64,000 nt of DNA from Romanomermis culicivorax. Its lineage: Eukaryota; Nematoda; Enoplea; Mermithida; Mermithidae. Position numbers and translations under genes: made by a program. The stretch is taken from NCBI GenBank assembly GCA_963922205.1, contig CAWUHX010000009.1, forward strand, positions 620,001 to 684,000. Reading direction: 5' to 3'. The notes beneath the pieces are model-generated. The model was not told where the DNA came from and did no database searches. It worked only from the letters and a program-made list of their open reading frames with translations. Positions 1 to 11,440 of the stretch are shown one piece after another (positions within the stretch are counted from its first letter, which is position 1; every line of letters starts with the position of its first letter).

Positions 1-110
1 TAAGCCTAAGCATAAGCCTTTCCCATAATCCTAAATCTGAACTTGAGCCTAAACTTAAGTCTGAGCCTAAGCCTAATTTCTAAGCTTAAGCTAAGCTAAC
101 CTAAGGTAAA
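1..110. repeat. Degenerate telomere-like (GCCTAA)n tract
   Basis: The first ~110 bases keep a 6-bp period of GCCTAA-like units (GCCTAA, GCATAA, ATCCTA, AGCCTA and similar), with a clean double unit near 67-80. GCCTAA is the complement of the nematode telomere unit TTAGGC. The tract is too diverged to be an active telomere, so it looks like an old interstitial copy. It is cut by the window edge. Confidence 0.6.
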
Positions 111-310
111 TCTTGTTCATTTATGTTAATTTCATTAAAAAGTGACGTACTTCTTGTATGGAAATCGGTCAATCTTCGGCAGCATCCCACGGCTTCAGGA
201 ATCGTTTTCGCTGACTTAGCATAGATGAAAAACAAACAGCATAAGTTTCTGAACAAGGTGAAAGGCTAAATTATTTGTTCAGTAAGATATAACATTTTGC
301 TGACCACTTA

Positions 311-556
311 TAATCTGTTTTTTATAAAATGCTTCTAAATAGAAAAGTGACACAAATCAGTACTGTCGTCAAAATCATTTACATGAAGTTCTTACTGTTA
401 AATTTTTCATTCAAAAAATTGTTAAAGGTTAGGCCAGTATGCTCACAAATTTCCAGTCCTATATGATATACTGCTTGCCAGAAAATCGTGAAAATCTGAA
501 ATACTACTTGCTTTCCACTTTCATTATTTAGAAGCATTTCAAGGAAAACAGACTAT
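311..556. repeat. ~245-bp dispersed MITE-like repeat, copy 1
   Basis: The ends are inverted repeats of about 40 bp. The left end reads TAATCTGTTTT then AAATGCTTCTAAAT, and the same order appears reversed at the right end (ATTTAGAAGCATTTC, AAACAGACTATA). The interior, with an ATTTTGACGACAGTACTGAT-like segment in one orientation or the other, recurs at 40709-40925, 45902-46150 and 49005-49238, and in part near 3424-3550. It carries no ORF, so it is probably a non-autonomous DNA transposon family. Confidence 0.6.
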
Positions 557-877
557 AATTTATTATTGTTGGTTTTTCAATCTTCAATAATGCATCATTA
601 GTCAATCATCTCAAGAATCCTGACTTCAGAAATAGGCACAAAAACTCAGTTGACTCTCACTGTAACACTTTTGTACTAATATTTGAATGGAGAACTACAG
701 TAAGCTGTTATATAAATAACAGAAGTCTCAAAACTAAGATGATCCTGTATGATTTTTGATACTTTCAAAATATTCCTCTTTTTCTACCGCATCAAGGAAG
801 TTCGTTACTGTAAATTTATTTCAATTGATTTTTCAGTGTCCGGGTTTACTATAAAATTTCTTTCGCTTTTTTTGCAG

Positions 878-1069
878 TCCAGCCTGATGGCCGATTTCAA
901 ATGCCGACCGTTCTTCTTCAAATCGGACGAAGTAGTGGGCGATTGCGTGACGTTCGAATGGTGCGAAACGCCGCCGAATCACGCCGGTGACGGCACGTTC
1001 AACCCGGAATATTTCGCCCGAGCCAGAACCATCACCAGACACATAATGGCCATACGCTTTAACGCTTGA
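878..1069 (+). CDS. Terminal exon of an unidentified gene
   Basis: A polypyrimidine tract ending TTTTTTGCAG directly precedes an open frame at 878 that closes with TGA at 1067-1069, giving 63 residues. Local GC is clearly higher than in the flanks and resembles the fatty acid synthase exons, which supports real coding sequence. The peptide has three cysteines (one in VGDCVTFEWCETPP) and an aromatic/basic end (ARTITRHIMAIRFNA). I do not recognise the family. Upstream exons would lie left of 878 or outside the window; none is obvious in 111-877. A minus-strand frame over 833-1198 also exists, but it has no splice signals or recognisable motif. Confidence 0.45.
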   Translation, partial: SSLMADFKCRPFFFKSDEVVGDCVTFEWCETPPNHAGDGTFNPEYFARARTITRHIMAIRFNA

Positions 1070-1904
1070 CAATCGAACAAAGTCCGCGATTCTTACGGTC
1101 AACGCTTTTTTGTTGTTTTTGTTTTTTTTCGGATGATCGAGAAGAAAGATACGAGCAATTTTAACAGCGACTTTGTGACTTGGATTGATTTTTTGCATTT
1201 TTTGTTTTTTAATTTTTTTCTACTAACGTGTTTTTTTGTCCAATACTGATCTTCCGAATTTTGTGAGCAAATTATAAATTCCGATTTTTACTTTACGATG
1301 AACATAACAGCTCATCTAAAATTTATGCATTACACTATCCGAAGCAGAGTTTTATGACATGTAAGGCACTCCCAGTATGCAGGTGGAAAATGAATTTTGT
1401 ACGCTAGCGAAAATCAGCGAACAATATGAAAGTCGAATAGATAAGAATTATTACACAGGAAGTCGGAGACGCGCAGTTTTTCTTGCTTGCACTGCGGAGC
1501 GGAATATGGGGCAAGAAATCCTCACAACATGATAATCTAACGTTGCAAAAATTTCGTTAAACAATGTTACTCGCTGATCTATTTTATTTTTTTTGCTTGA
1601 ATATTTCTAATTTCTTGCCCCATCGGATCTTTTAGATATATGATTGCATTGCGAAAACGTAGAATTATGTTCAGGTGCTTAGGCCAGAAGTTCCATGCCC
1701 CAAAAATGATTGAATCCGTAGGAATAATATACGGCCGACTTGAGCATCATTTACACATAGGTCACTATAGAACTTCCGACCCTAAAACGTTCTGAGGATT
1801 ATACTCAATTTATTTTGAAATGATCAATGCAGCGGCCGTAGTTCCATCGAATAGGAGGTAAGGAAATAAATTTCGATAATCCTAACATTTTCACATTAAA
1901 CGAG
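1070..1904. other. Intergenic, nothing recognised
   Basis: AT-rich sequence with no supported exon, RNA gene or clear repeat boundary. It separates the orphan terminal exon from the foldback element. Confidence 0.5.
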
Positions 1905-4064
1905 AGGAGTTGTTACACATTGATAGAAAAATGTGGATTCTTGTCACATTGATAGAAAAGTCCATGTCATATTGATAGGAAAATATGACCATGTCACCGT
2001 GAGTGACATGCTGCAACCCCATTGGGTGACTCCTCTGTTTCAGGAACCTAACTGGAACAGAAGAAACTATAGGTACTCTGGTGCTGCGCTGGGGTTACTA
2101 CTGTAGAATAAGGATAATGCAGCAAGGTTAGGGGTGTCAATCCCTGGTCCCATTCAGTGTGAAAGATGGACAAGGTCATCCGAAAAATTACCCAATTTTG
2201 GGACCCGATTGTAAACCAAGAGATCCCCTTTTAGTTTTAACCCGAGGGGAGAAAGAGCCCTTTCCTGACTGGGGAAAACTCAGGGAGGAAAAACCGACTT
2301 AAAACGGGTTGTCTCCATATTACCCACAACAATAACTCAGTGAGAAGACTCACCTAGTCTGGCTAGGAATGATTCGATGAACGAGGGGGGTCCCTGAGGG
2401 TGGCAAGTAGACGACGACTGGAAGGGGTAACTCTGACTCAAGGGTGGCTAAACTTCGGTCAAACACTGAGGGCGACTTTTATTCAATCGGGCACAATAAA
2501 TGATGGGCGAAAATTATGCAAACAATACGCCAAACGCAGCATTGAATAAAAATATGTAAATTTATTAAGATGGCCGGGCGGGGGCTAAAACAAAGAAGAT
2601 GGGAGCAAAACCCAAAAATGAGCTAAAAAGTTGAGCAACATGTCTTTTTAAGGACCTTGTCAGCTACAGTAAAGCCTGGGCAGAGCTCACGACGCCCAAG
2701 CTAACTTCTGCAGAGAAAAATGGTGCAGAAGATGCCTATGGTCACATAGACATTTTCCCAGTTTGAATAGATTTAGCATTGAGGCCGACTTTAGTGCTTA
2801 TGCTAAACATATGAATGTCTTTAACAAAAACTTCTCAACTAGTCATTTTGCGTGGCGAAACTGATGCTAGTTTTACTGATAAGAGGAGCATGGAATGCAC
2901 CCAAAATAGCCATGAGCGCGTGGAGCTCTTTGGCAGGAAGTTTTCAGCTGAAGGGGCATACTGTAGCTCGAGTGGAAAAGAAAGAAAATAAATGAAGTAC
3001 AATAAAACAGAACAGAAAAATGCATGTGCATATAATAAACGGAATGAAATAAAAGTAAATGACAAATGATTAGGAAATAAAAATGGTGAACATTTAACAA
3101 AAATAAAATGTCAGCATGAGGAAAATCATGTGATGTTGGAAAATTGATCGGCATGTGACAACGTGTTAAAAAAACTGGTCATCAAGGAGTATGTATCATA
3201 AAGGAAAAATTTATTGCATAGTCAACGAGCCTTCCATAATTTTGAATCAATGTTTGGCTGCAACCTCGCTGCATCGATCCCTTCAAAATGAATAGAGTAT
3301 GGTTGAGTACACAAATTTTGAGTTCCAATGTCTGTGTTGTTCTAGAACGTTTTATTTCATAAAAAATATCAAAAATGTGAAGTAACTGTTTTTCTGTTTT
3401 ATTCACAAGCATTCAGAAAAACTATAATCTGTTTTTCCTGATACGCTTCCATAGATTTTTAAGATATTCAGCAATGTATGTCACATAAGGCTAAAAATCT
3501 GTGAGCATACTCAACTATAACCTTGAACCATTTTTGAGTAAAATTTTTTAGTTATTTGTCACATGCCGATCAAAGTATCAACGTCACATGATTTTCCACG
3601 CTGATATTTTGTTACTTTAATCATTTGTCATTTTTATTATTATTTCGAATCATTTGTCATTTTACATGTTTCCGTTACATTTTTGATCTGTCATTTATTT
3701 TATTTTATGTCATTTCATTCCATGCCGGCTATGATATGCCCCTTTAGCTAAAAGTTTCCTTCAAAGGGCACTAGGTGCTCATAGCTATTTTGGGTCGCAT
3801 TACATGCCCCTTGTGTCAACTAAGTGAGCTTCGCTCCTGCTGATGCAAAACGACTAGCTGTAGAAACTTTAGCTAAAGACGTTCATATGTTTAGCACAGG
3901 CACTAAGTCGGCCCCAATGCTAAACATATTCGAACTGGACAAGTGCCTATGTGCACACAGGCCCTTTCTGCAGCTTTATCTCTGCAGAATTTAGCCTGGG
4001 CATCGTTAACTCCGCCCAAGTCTTACTCTAGCGGACAGGGTCCAAAAGTGCGTGTTGTTATGTA

Positions 4065-5377
4065 CGAGGGGCATTCATTTAATTCGTGCTAGACATAAAA
4101 TATATAGTAAATGAAATCAATTCAAATTTTGAAATATATCCCTTTTTCAACATATCCACCCTTCTCTTCAATGCATTTCTTCCAGCATCCTGGCAACTTT
4201 TTCAGACCTTCCTCGTAAAATTCCATGGGGGTCACCTTGACCCATTGGTTGATGGCCCATTGCAACTCTTTCAACGACCCAAAATGCCTTCCATGGAGCA
4301 GTTTTTTCAATTTGGAAAACAGGTGGTAATCGCTGGGTGCCAAATCTGGGGAATAGGCTGGATGTGGCAGCAATTCCCATCGTAGCTCGGCTATAGTCAA
4401 TTGCGTAAACTTAGCGGTATAGGGTCGGGCGTTGTCATGTTGCAGCAATGGTCGCATGTGCAGCTTTCCAGGTCGTTTTTCTTTCAATGCTTTGCGCAGA
4501 TCCACGAGTAACTTGGAGTAATACTGAGTGTTGATAGTGGCGCCACGCTCCAGATAATCAATCAGTATGATGCCTTCGCAATCCCAGAATACGGTGACCA
4601 TGACCTTGCCGACTGATGGGGTGTTTTGGCCTTAACTGGTGCCCCTTCATCTTTTTGCCGCCACTGCATGGATTGAGCTTTGGTCTCGGGGTTGTAGTGA
4701 GGTAACGGGGTTTCATCCGCCGTGATCAATCGCCTATAAAAATCTTCTTGCTCCACTGCATGGATCTCCAACAGCAACTTGCACGTGTTAACCCGGTTCT
4801 TCTTCATTTCGGCTCCCAACAGTCTAGGCACCCAGCGCGCACAAACCTTACTCAGAAACAGGTTTTCCTGCAAAATTTTATTAATGCTACTGGCGCTGAT
4901 GCCTACTTCAGTGATGATTTCTTGAACAGTCACACGACGGTCTTCCATTACCATGTCCTCAACTGCGGCTACATTTTCGGCTGAAGATGCAGTGACAAGC
5001 TATCCAGGTCTCTGGTCGTCTTCCAATGATTCTCGCCCCTCACGGAAACATCGGATCCATTTGCTAACTGTTGTCTGGCCAAGCCCAGAGTCCCCATACA
5101 CCGTTTGTAGATGATGAGTGATGTCTGATGCCAAACAACCCTCTTTCCATAAAAAGAAAATTATTGATCGTTGGTTTTTGCAACTTTCTTCCATTTTTAT
5201 AAAAGTATGTAAATTTTAATTAATTGGTGGAACATGAAAAATTGGATTAGTGCTTTAATTTCCATACCATCGGATAAAGAAATGAAAGAGCTTTCAGAAA
5301 AGCTATAATAATCATAACAAGTTTACACTGAAAAAAATTTATTCATCAACTGGCACGAATTAAATGAACGCCTCTCC
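4065..5377 (-). mobile_element. Mariner/Tc1-superfamily transposon (inactive)
   Basis: This is a 1313-bp element with ~26-bp terminal inverted repeats. The left end is CGAGGGGCATTCATTTAATT from 4065; the right end is a near-identical inverted copy ending at 5377. It is flanked by TA on both sides (4063-4064 and 5378-5379), the expected mariner target duplication. It sits inside the right arm of the foldback element, so it arrived later. Its transposase frame is broken. Confidence 0.9.
4122..5194 (-). pseudogene. Mariner transposase pseudogene
   Basis: Three minus-strand frames together cover a full mariner transposase: an N-terminal helix-turn-helix region starting MEESCKNQRSI (5194), a middle part with EDRRVTVQEIITEVGIS and ARWVPRLL, and a C-terminal part with HDNARPYTA and the diagnostic YSPDLAPSDYHLF. 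The catalytic acidic residues are recognisable (TADET, QHDNARP, SPDLAPSD). An in-frame TAG at 5002-5000 separates the first two parts. A frameshift near 4620-4630, close to a CCCC run, separates the second and third. Spacing and order match mariner, so this is a decayed copy and not a host gene. Confidence 0.9.
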
Positions 5378-6400
5378 TATTTTTGCTCATTTCTGGGTTC
5401 ACCAGCTGTCTTCACTTTTTAGTCGCCCTTCACGCCATTGCCCCTCTTTATTGTGCCTATTGTTCGCCACATATTAGCCGTCCCTGCCTAATTTGCATAT
5501 TCTCCCCTGCCGTCTTACTGTACCAGGACTCTTACTGTCGTCATTTGTTATGAATAAATTTGTCCCCCAGACACCCTTTAAATTTAGCCACCCAGACCAG
5601 ATCGCCCTTACCATGGCCATCCCCAAGTGACCAGTTTCCCTCGCTGCAGCCATCTCATAGCCGGACTGGGTGAGTTTCAGAGTATATTGTTGTTAGGGGT
5701 AATTAGGGGTAACCCTCATTAAGTCGGTTTTCCTCCCTAAGCCTTCCCCAGTTAATAAAGGCTCCCTTCCCTTTAAGTCGGGTCAAAAAGGGATCTCTTG
5801 GCTTACAATCAGGGCCCCAGCTTCTAGGTCATCTTGCAGATGACCCCGCCCATCCTTCATACTGAACAGGACCGATTTTGGTCACCCCTAACCTGGTGGC
5901 ATTATCCTTATTCTAAAGTAGTAACCCCAGAGCAGCACCACAGTACCTTTAGTTCCTTCTATAGCTAGTACTAGCTGGGTTATGTTCCCATAGAATTAGC
6001 CTTCACCACAATATTGGGCTCACGGCCCCTATTCTGGTGACCCATCTCTCTTACAGGGACTTAAGGGCTATAGTTCACTCACAGTGGCTTAGTCAGGCCA
6101 ACTTTCTATTAATGTGACATATTCAAAAGTTTGTGTAAACGATTTCATGCATATGCAGTCATTTTGGATAAGGGTTCAACTTTTCGTTTTTTAGTCTGGT
6201 TCCTGAGCAGGTAGCAAATGGCAATAGAATGGCCGAAAAAGTCAAAAATTTTGATATTTTCCGAAATAACTGATTTTGGGTAAAAAACAAGCATAATTGA
6301 CGTTTTTCTAAAAAATCTAGAAAAGTGAAAATTTTTATGAAAAACCAATTTGTCCACCAGATTCTCAGCGCAAAATAACATCTCCCCTCTGCCGGGTCTA

Positions 6401-6582
6401 CGACAATTGGGTGAAAGACAATTGGGTGAACGACAATTGGGTGAATGACAATTGGGTGAATGACAACTGGGTGAATGCGACAATTGGGTGAATGTGACAA
6501 TTGGGTGAACGACAGTTAGGTGAAAGACAATTGGGTGACTACGACAATTGGGTGAATGCGACAATTGGGTGAAAATCATGAA
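6401..6582. repeat. Left terminal array of the MULE, ~11 units
   Basis: About eleven head-to-tail units of GACAATTGGGTGAA, each followed by 0-3 variable bases. The units are inverted with respect to the array at 8429-8590. Likely role (inference): repeated transposase-binding sites. Confidence 0.85.
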
Positions 6583-6708
6583 CAAACAGTAGGAATGAGG
6601 CAAATGTGCAAGAAAATGTTTGTAGGCACTATGATGTACAGTGCGATAATTTTTATTCCATGCTCAGCCAAAATTGTCAATTTATTCATCAAAAAATGAG
6701 GTGAAAAA

Positions 6709-8209
6709 TCAAAATGACAAATTGTGGGCTATTCCACGTAAAAATTGAATTCTATCAGTTTCATCAAATTTGAGTACAATATTTTTTATACGGCGGTCAA
6801 GATCAACATATTTCTTTTTCCGTAATTCCACATGGCCTGCCAGTAATTGTTCAACCCGTCGTGTGAATACAGCCTCTTCAACCTGTAAAGCAGATATAAA
6901 ACGCCAAATTGATGGATGATCACAACAGATTGAAGAATGAAACCGCGGATGCCAAGCTTCGACAGCATTGTTTGATCGAGGCAAATCGTTTATCACTCGA
7001 TTATAATTGTTCCAAAGCGCCAGAGGGAACAGGCCCTCACAAACCCTGTTCCTACGAATGCGACCAATATAATTGTCTTCAAAATAATCGATTAGTGGGC
7101 GGCAATCATCTGGTAAATGGTCCACCAAGTCATCAAAAGCGGTGTGTACTTGTTCGACAGGGATAAATGATAAAGCTGGAATCATCCTAATGCAGATGGA
7201 AAATTCTGCATCATTTGCATAACGTTCCTGCAAGCCATGCTCTTGCACACGACGATAAATATTTTGACACATATGGAATAAACAGCCATGAATAACTGCA
7301 TTAGGGAAAATTGCCTCAAAAGCATTTATCGAAGCTAACTCAAAGTCACAAAGAATGGCTGTTGGGTTTAAATCAGGCTGCAAATCTACCAAAACTCGAA
7401 GAAACCTTGCATAAGTTTGGTTTTGCTTATTGGGCATAAGACCGTACACAAGAGGAATACATTGTCCATTGACATATGCATGAATAGTATAGAGCTGGTA
7501 GAAAAGTTTGGGGGACACTTTGAATGTCCCATCAGCATACCAGTTTGTAGAATTAAGCAAAATTTTGAAATTGTTCGCTGTGGAAAAAATTAAAATCCGA
7601 TTTTGTCCAGGTCCAGAATCATACTGTAGAAAGTTGTCACCCGATTTAGTTAGCTTATATTCTGGAGGAATTTCAAGTGATGCCAAATCATGTGGCTGTG
7701 CTGGAAATTTTGAAGTTCGTTGCCGTTGAATCATTCGTTTTAATGAAGAAGTGGTTGGAAGGTGTACTGCTGCCGCTACTGTAATGTTTGTCGTCATATT
7801 ATTTACAATTGTTTGGGTAGTTTCCTATAAAGCAAAAAACTATCCGAAAATTGGTTTTTTGACGTTTTTTAGAATTTTTGATAAATTTAGCTGTAAAATG
7901 GCTGAGGCTACTCCTAAGGCTATTCCTCTACCCCATACATACCTGAGTATCAGTAGCCTGTGTTCTGGCGATTTCCACTGCTTTCAAAACGTGAAGACGA
8001 GTTGCATCCGGGGCGTGAGTGTGCTCTGACCGTGTGGTAACATGACCTCCAGCTTGACAATTAACTGACGAAATAGCGCGGGCCTTGCAAAATCGTTTTT
8101 TCTCGCATTGCCAGTATACCATAGTATCGTGATTTTTTTCACAGACGTAAGCATAACCATTGTAGAGTAGCTTTCGTTTGCCTCTCTCGCTAATTGTAAA
8201 TTCAGCCAT
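6709..8209 (-). CDS. MULE transposase with N-terminal FLYWCH zinc finger
   Basis: Two exons: 8209-7943 (89 codons, donor CAG|GTATGT) and 7824-6709 (acceptor TTTATAG|GAA), joined in phase 0 for about 460 residues. Exon 1 is a FLYWCH-type finger: FTISERGKRKLLYNGYAYVC, then YWQCEKKRFCKARA and a closing HTHAPD. Exon 2 is a MULE DDE domain with probable catalytic residues D187 (WYADGTFK), D249 (ILCDFELAS) and E378 (NNAVEAWH), plus the HGCLFH motif between the second D and the E. No stop or frameshift is seen. Its position between matching terminal arrays shows that it is the element's own transposase. The alternative of a domesticated host FLYWCH gene is unlikely given the fresh target duplication. 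Confidence 0.88.
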
Positions 8210-8428
8210 TTGACAGTAGCACGAAAATATTCAACTATGAATTCCAGGGTCTGTACATACATACACATACTGATATATGTTCTTTGTTGCTTTATATGTT
8301 CTTTGTTTCCTTGTATACTTTTGTCACCCATTGTTATCACCTTCTTTTTCTATCAGACCTACTATTTTTCTGTCCATCTGCATGCTACTGTTTTCTGTCC
8401 ACCTTCATGCTGCTGTTTTTTATTATTT

Positions 8429-8590
8429 TCACCCAATTGTCGTATTCACCCAATTGTCGTAGTCACCCAATTGTCTCTCACCCATCTGTCGTTCACCCAA
8501 TTGTCGCATTCACCCAATCGTCGTTCACCCAATTGTTGTTCACCCAACTGTCATTCACCCAATTGTCTTTCACCCAATTGTCGGGATCCC
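8429..8590. repeat. Right terminal array of the MULE, ~10 units
   Basis: About ten units of TTCACCCAATTGTC with small variants (CCCATCTGTC, CCCAATCGTC, CCCAACTGTC). This is the inverted partner of the left array. Independent point changes in single units show that the array mutates unit by unit. Confidence 0.85.
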
Positions 8591-8599
8591 CCCTCTGCC

Positions 8600-9169
8600 A
8601 CCCTGCATAGAAATCAAAGTCGCTTTACTCCAGCATGCCGTTCCCTCAACATTTTGGAGGGTTATATAACCCTTTTATATCATAGGTGGCGCGACAGCGT
8701 CAACCTATAATATACTTGGCCCCCAAATTTCATGCCCCCCCCCTAGAGCCAAAACGGTAAGAGCTAGAACCTTCGGGTTTTTTGCATAATATCGGGCATA
8801 GGGGCAAACTATTTGGTGCCTTTCGTCATTTCGCCTCTATCTGCAAGTGGTGCTCGGTGGGGCCCCAAAAACAGGTAAAAAACGCACTTTTTAAGGCCCC
8901 CCAGTTCCACTATGCCCAGCAATTGGTGTGCCATATCCAACATCCATACTTCGGCCTAAGCATCTTGGGGGTGTAATCTCAAATGCAAATTTTTTGTTTT
9001 TTGAAATATGGCCTCAATTCATTTATATGGTTGTCCATAATTCCGGAAAACGCCAAATTCCCCAATTTTGTTATGTAATACTTATGGGTTCAAAAAAATA
9101 ATTTTTTGCAGCATAATGCACTAATAATTTTTTAGCAGTTTCGAATAAACCTGTAGCCTTAATGAGATT
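8600..9169. other. Intergenic, nothing recognised
   Basis: No exon, RNA gene or repeat boundary is seen between the MULE right flank and the minisatellite. A short C-rich run occurs near 8730. Confidence 0.5.
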
Positions 9170-10005
9170 TTTGGGCTGCAAGGGTTTTCGACCATTGGGA
9201 ATTTGATGGACGCGGTCACTTTACACGAAAAATTATCCCGGGTGTAAACAAGCGTATTTCCGTGATTTTTCAGTGGAGGGAATTTTCGACCGCGGGGAAT
9301 TCAATAGACGTCCTCACTTTACATAAAAAAAATTATCCACAGTGTAAACAAGCGTACTGCCGTAATTTTCTTGTAGAGGAGATTTTCGACCACGAGGAAT
9401 TCAATGAATGTGATCACTTTAAACCAAAAATTATCCTGTGTGTAAACAAACGTATTTTCGTGATTTTTTATTGGAAGGGGTTTTCGACCACGGGGAATTT
9501 GATAAATGCGATCACTTTACACAAAAACTTATCCCAGTTGTAAACAAACGTATTTTCGTGATTTCCCGGTGGACGATGTTTTCGATCATGGAGAATTTGA
9601 TGAATGTGATCCTCTTACAAAAAAAAACTATCGCGGGTGTAAAGAAGCGTATTTTCGTGATTTTTTATGGAAGGGGTTTTCGACTGCGGGAAATTCAATG
9701 GATGTGTCACTTTACACAAAAAAATTATTCCGGATTTAACCAAGCCTGTTTTCGTGAGTTTTTTGTGGGAGGGGTTTTCGACCACTGGGAATTTAATGAA
9801 AGTGAACACTTTACACACTAATTCATATTGAATGTAAAGAAATGTATTTCTGCGATTTTTGAGGGAAGATGTTTCTGACCATGGGGAATTCAATGGATGG
9901 AGTCAGTTTACACGAAAAAAGTCATTTGTGTAAACAAAGGTATTTCTGCGATTTTTTGGGTTGAAGGATTCTAAACCATGAGGAATTCAATAGATATGGT
10001 CAGCT
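9170..10005. repeat. 98-bp minisatellite, about 8.5 copies
   Basis: The landmark TTTTCGACCACGGGGAATT, or a close variant, starts at 9185, 9283, 9383, 9481, 9579, 9677, 9775, 9872 and 9969, a period of 97-100 bp. Each unit also carries TCACTTTACACAAAAA, a GTGTAAACAAGCGTATTT-like block and GTGATTTTT. Long chance frames occur because 98 is not a multiple of three, so each unit is read in a new frame. They are not genes. Confidence 0.9.
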
Positions 10006-10187
10006 TTCAGTATCTTTACAACGTTTTTTAAGTACTATACGGTTTACACATCCTTTACTTTTGCCGGAGGTGAGAATTCGTTGCTTGAAGTTTTTTTTAT
10101 TGTTTTTTTGAAGTGCAGATGACCAAATTTAAAACTTCAATGTGCTTCTATGAAAGTTTTTGTGCATGGTTGAGGCCCACTGAGGTG

Positions 10188-11213
10188 AACTAGTTTATCA
10201 GAAAATGCCCCGATGGGGCAGAAAAAAGGAGAATATACTTACTTCGATAGTTGCCATGCTAGAAAAAGAAGTGGACTGGATTTTTGAGAACTTGGGTCAA
10301 AGTTGGAAAAAATTCACTTCCTTTATACCGGATTTTCATTCTGTCTCAAAAAAAAATTTCTGTCTGTGAAGAAGTATATTTTGCCTAATGATGATTATTC
10401 AAGTTATTTTTTTTCAATTTTGAGATTATGAACGTCTAAAATGCACCAAAATGCATATTTTCTCTACCTTATCTCCTCCGTAAATGGGAAAGAGCCGTTT
10501 GTTCATGTACCAATGACTACTCCAATTTCGTTTGCCCCAAAAAATTTTCATTTGCCTCCGGCAAAAAGACCCTGGGTTCCACTAACTTTTTCACATAATT
10601 TTCTTATCAGTAAAGCAAGTAGATATTTAAGATGTCTTCAATTCTTAAATTGGAACTTACACCTCAGTATTAGTTAATCCTGAAGTGAGTATTGTTTGTC
10701 CACTGGAAGAGAATAATTTGGACATTGCGATTAGCTCAACTCTGGATCAGCAATTTAGTCCCGATGTTGAGATTATCCTCATGTTGGGTTAGTGCAACCA
10801 GCCCCAGGTTTCTTTATAGTTCTGAAAATGACTATAATATGCCTGCCTCACTATTTTTCAGCTAGTGTGAGAGGCAAGAGTTTTGAATTGGTCGGGAGTT
10901 AGAAAGGTATTGGTTTACCATTTCTTTACATTTGAAATCATGTGCATATAATTTTCATATAGAAAAGTTTTGCTGTAGTTAATGCCAGGGGAAGGACAAA
11001 ATGCACGATTCTGCAGAATATGCTTCTTCCCAGACATAGAAAATTTTTTTGAGACAGAATGAAAATCCAATATAAAGGGAGCGAATTTTTTCCAACATTG
11101 ACCCAAGTCTCAAAAATCTAGTCCACTTCTTTTTCTAGCATGGCAACTATCGAAGCAAGTATATTCTCCTTTTTTCTGCCCCATCGGGGCATTTTCTGAT
11201 AAACTAGTCATAA
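10188..11213. mobile_element. Element with ~210-bp terminal inverted repeats
   Basis: ACTAGTTTATCAGAAAATGC, followed by CCCGATGGGGCAGAAAAAAG at about 10192-10230, is inverted at about 11170-11210. The match continues inward through TAGTTGCCATGCTAGAAAAA and TTTTCATTCTGTCTC to about 10380 and 10990. The ~600-bp interior has no supported coding sequence. It is probably a non-autonomous DNA transposon; the superfamily is unclear. Confidence 0.7.
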
Positions 11214-11292
11214 ATATGAATGTGGGAAGCGGAGCAACGCCTTTCATTGGCCAGTTTCAGAAATTTTTATGCTTCGATGTACCGCCCAGCTT

Positions 11293-11440
11293 GATTTTTC
11301 TCAAGATGGAATCTTGATTTTTTCAGATTTTCATTTTTTCTCAAGATGGAATCTTGATTTTTTCAGATTTTCATTTTTTCTCAAGATTGAATCTGGATTT
11401 TTTCTCAAGATTGCATCTTGATTTTTTCAAGATTATCTTG
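11293..11440. repeat. ~48-bp tandem repeat
   Basis: TTTTTCTCAAGATGGAATCT followed by TGATTTTTTCAGATTTTCA repeats about three times with changes. Each unit holds a short inverted repeat (TCAAGAT, ATCTTGA). It lies downstream of the 3' end of the fatty acid synthase coding region. Confidence 0.7.

Larger units (their letters stand above)
1905..6125. mobile_element. Large foldback (long inverted-repeat) element
   Basis: Two arms of about 1.2 kb face each other. The left arm is about 1910-3180. The right arm is about 3550-4062 plus 5380-6125, interrupted by a mariner. Matches run through the arms: GGGGTTACTACT with AATAAGGATAATGC (2088-2120) is inverted at about 5905-5935; CCAAGAGATCCC (2217-2228) at about 5790-5802; GAAAATCATGTGATGTTGG (about 3120-3140) at about 3585-3600. 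The outer ends share GTCACATT(A/G)ATAGAAA. Identity is moderate, so the element is old. The spacer at 3180-3550 holds a partial copy of the 245-bp dispersed repeat. No element-encoded protein is visible outside the mariner. Confidence 0.65.
6394..8590 (-). mobile_element. FLYWCH-MULE DNA transposon with tandem-array inverted termini
   Basis: This 2197-bp element is bounded by an exact 9-bp direct duplication, CCCTCTGCC, at 6385-6393 and 8591-8599. Nine bp is the usual MULE target duplication. The tips are GGGTCTACGACAATTGGGTG (left) and an inverted GGGATCCCGACAATTGGGTG (right). Each end continues inward as a tandem array of a 14-17 bp unit. It encodes an uninterrupted two-exon transposase. 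The perfect duplication and open frame point to a recent insertion, possibly still autonomous. Confidence 0.88.

Noticed and set aside
9262..9821. Overlapping ORFs of 77-127 codons with repeated FDHGEFDECDHF-like peptides
   Set aside because: They translate the 98-bp minisatellite in successive frames; no start context or splicing.
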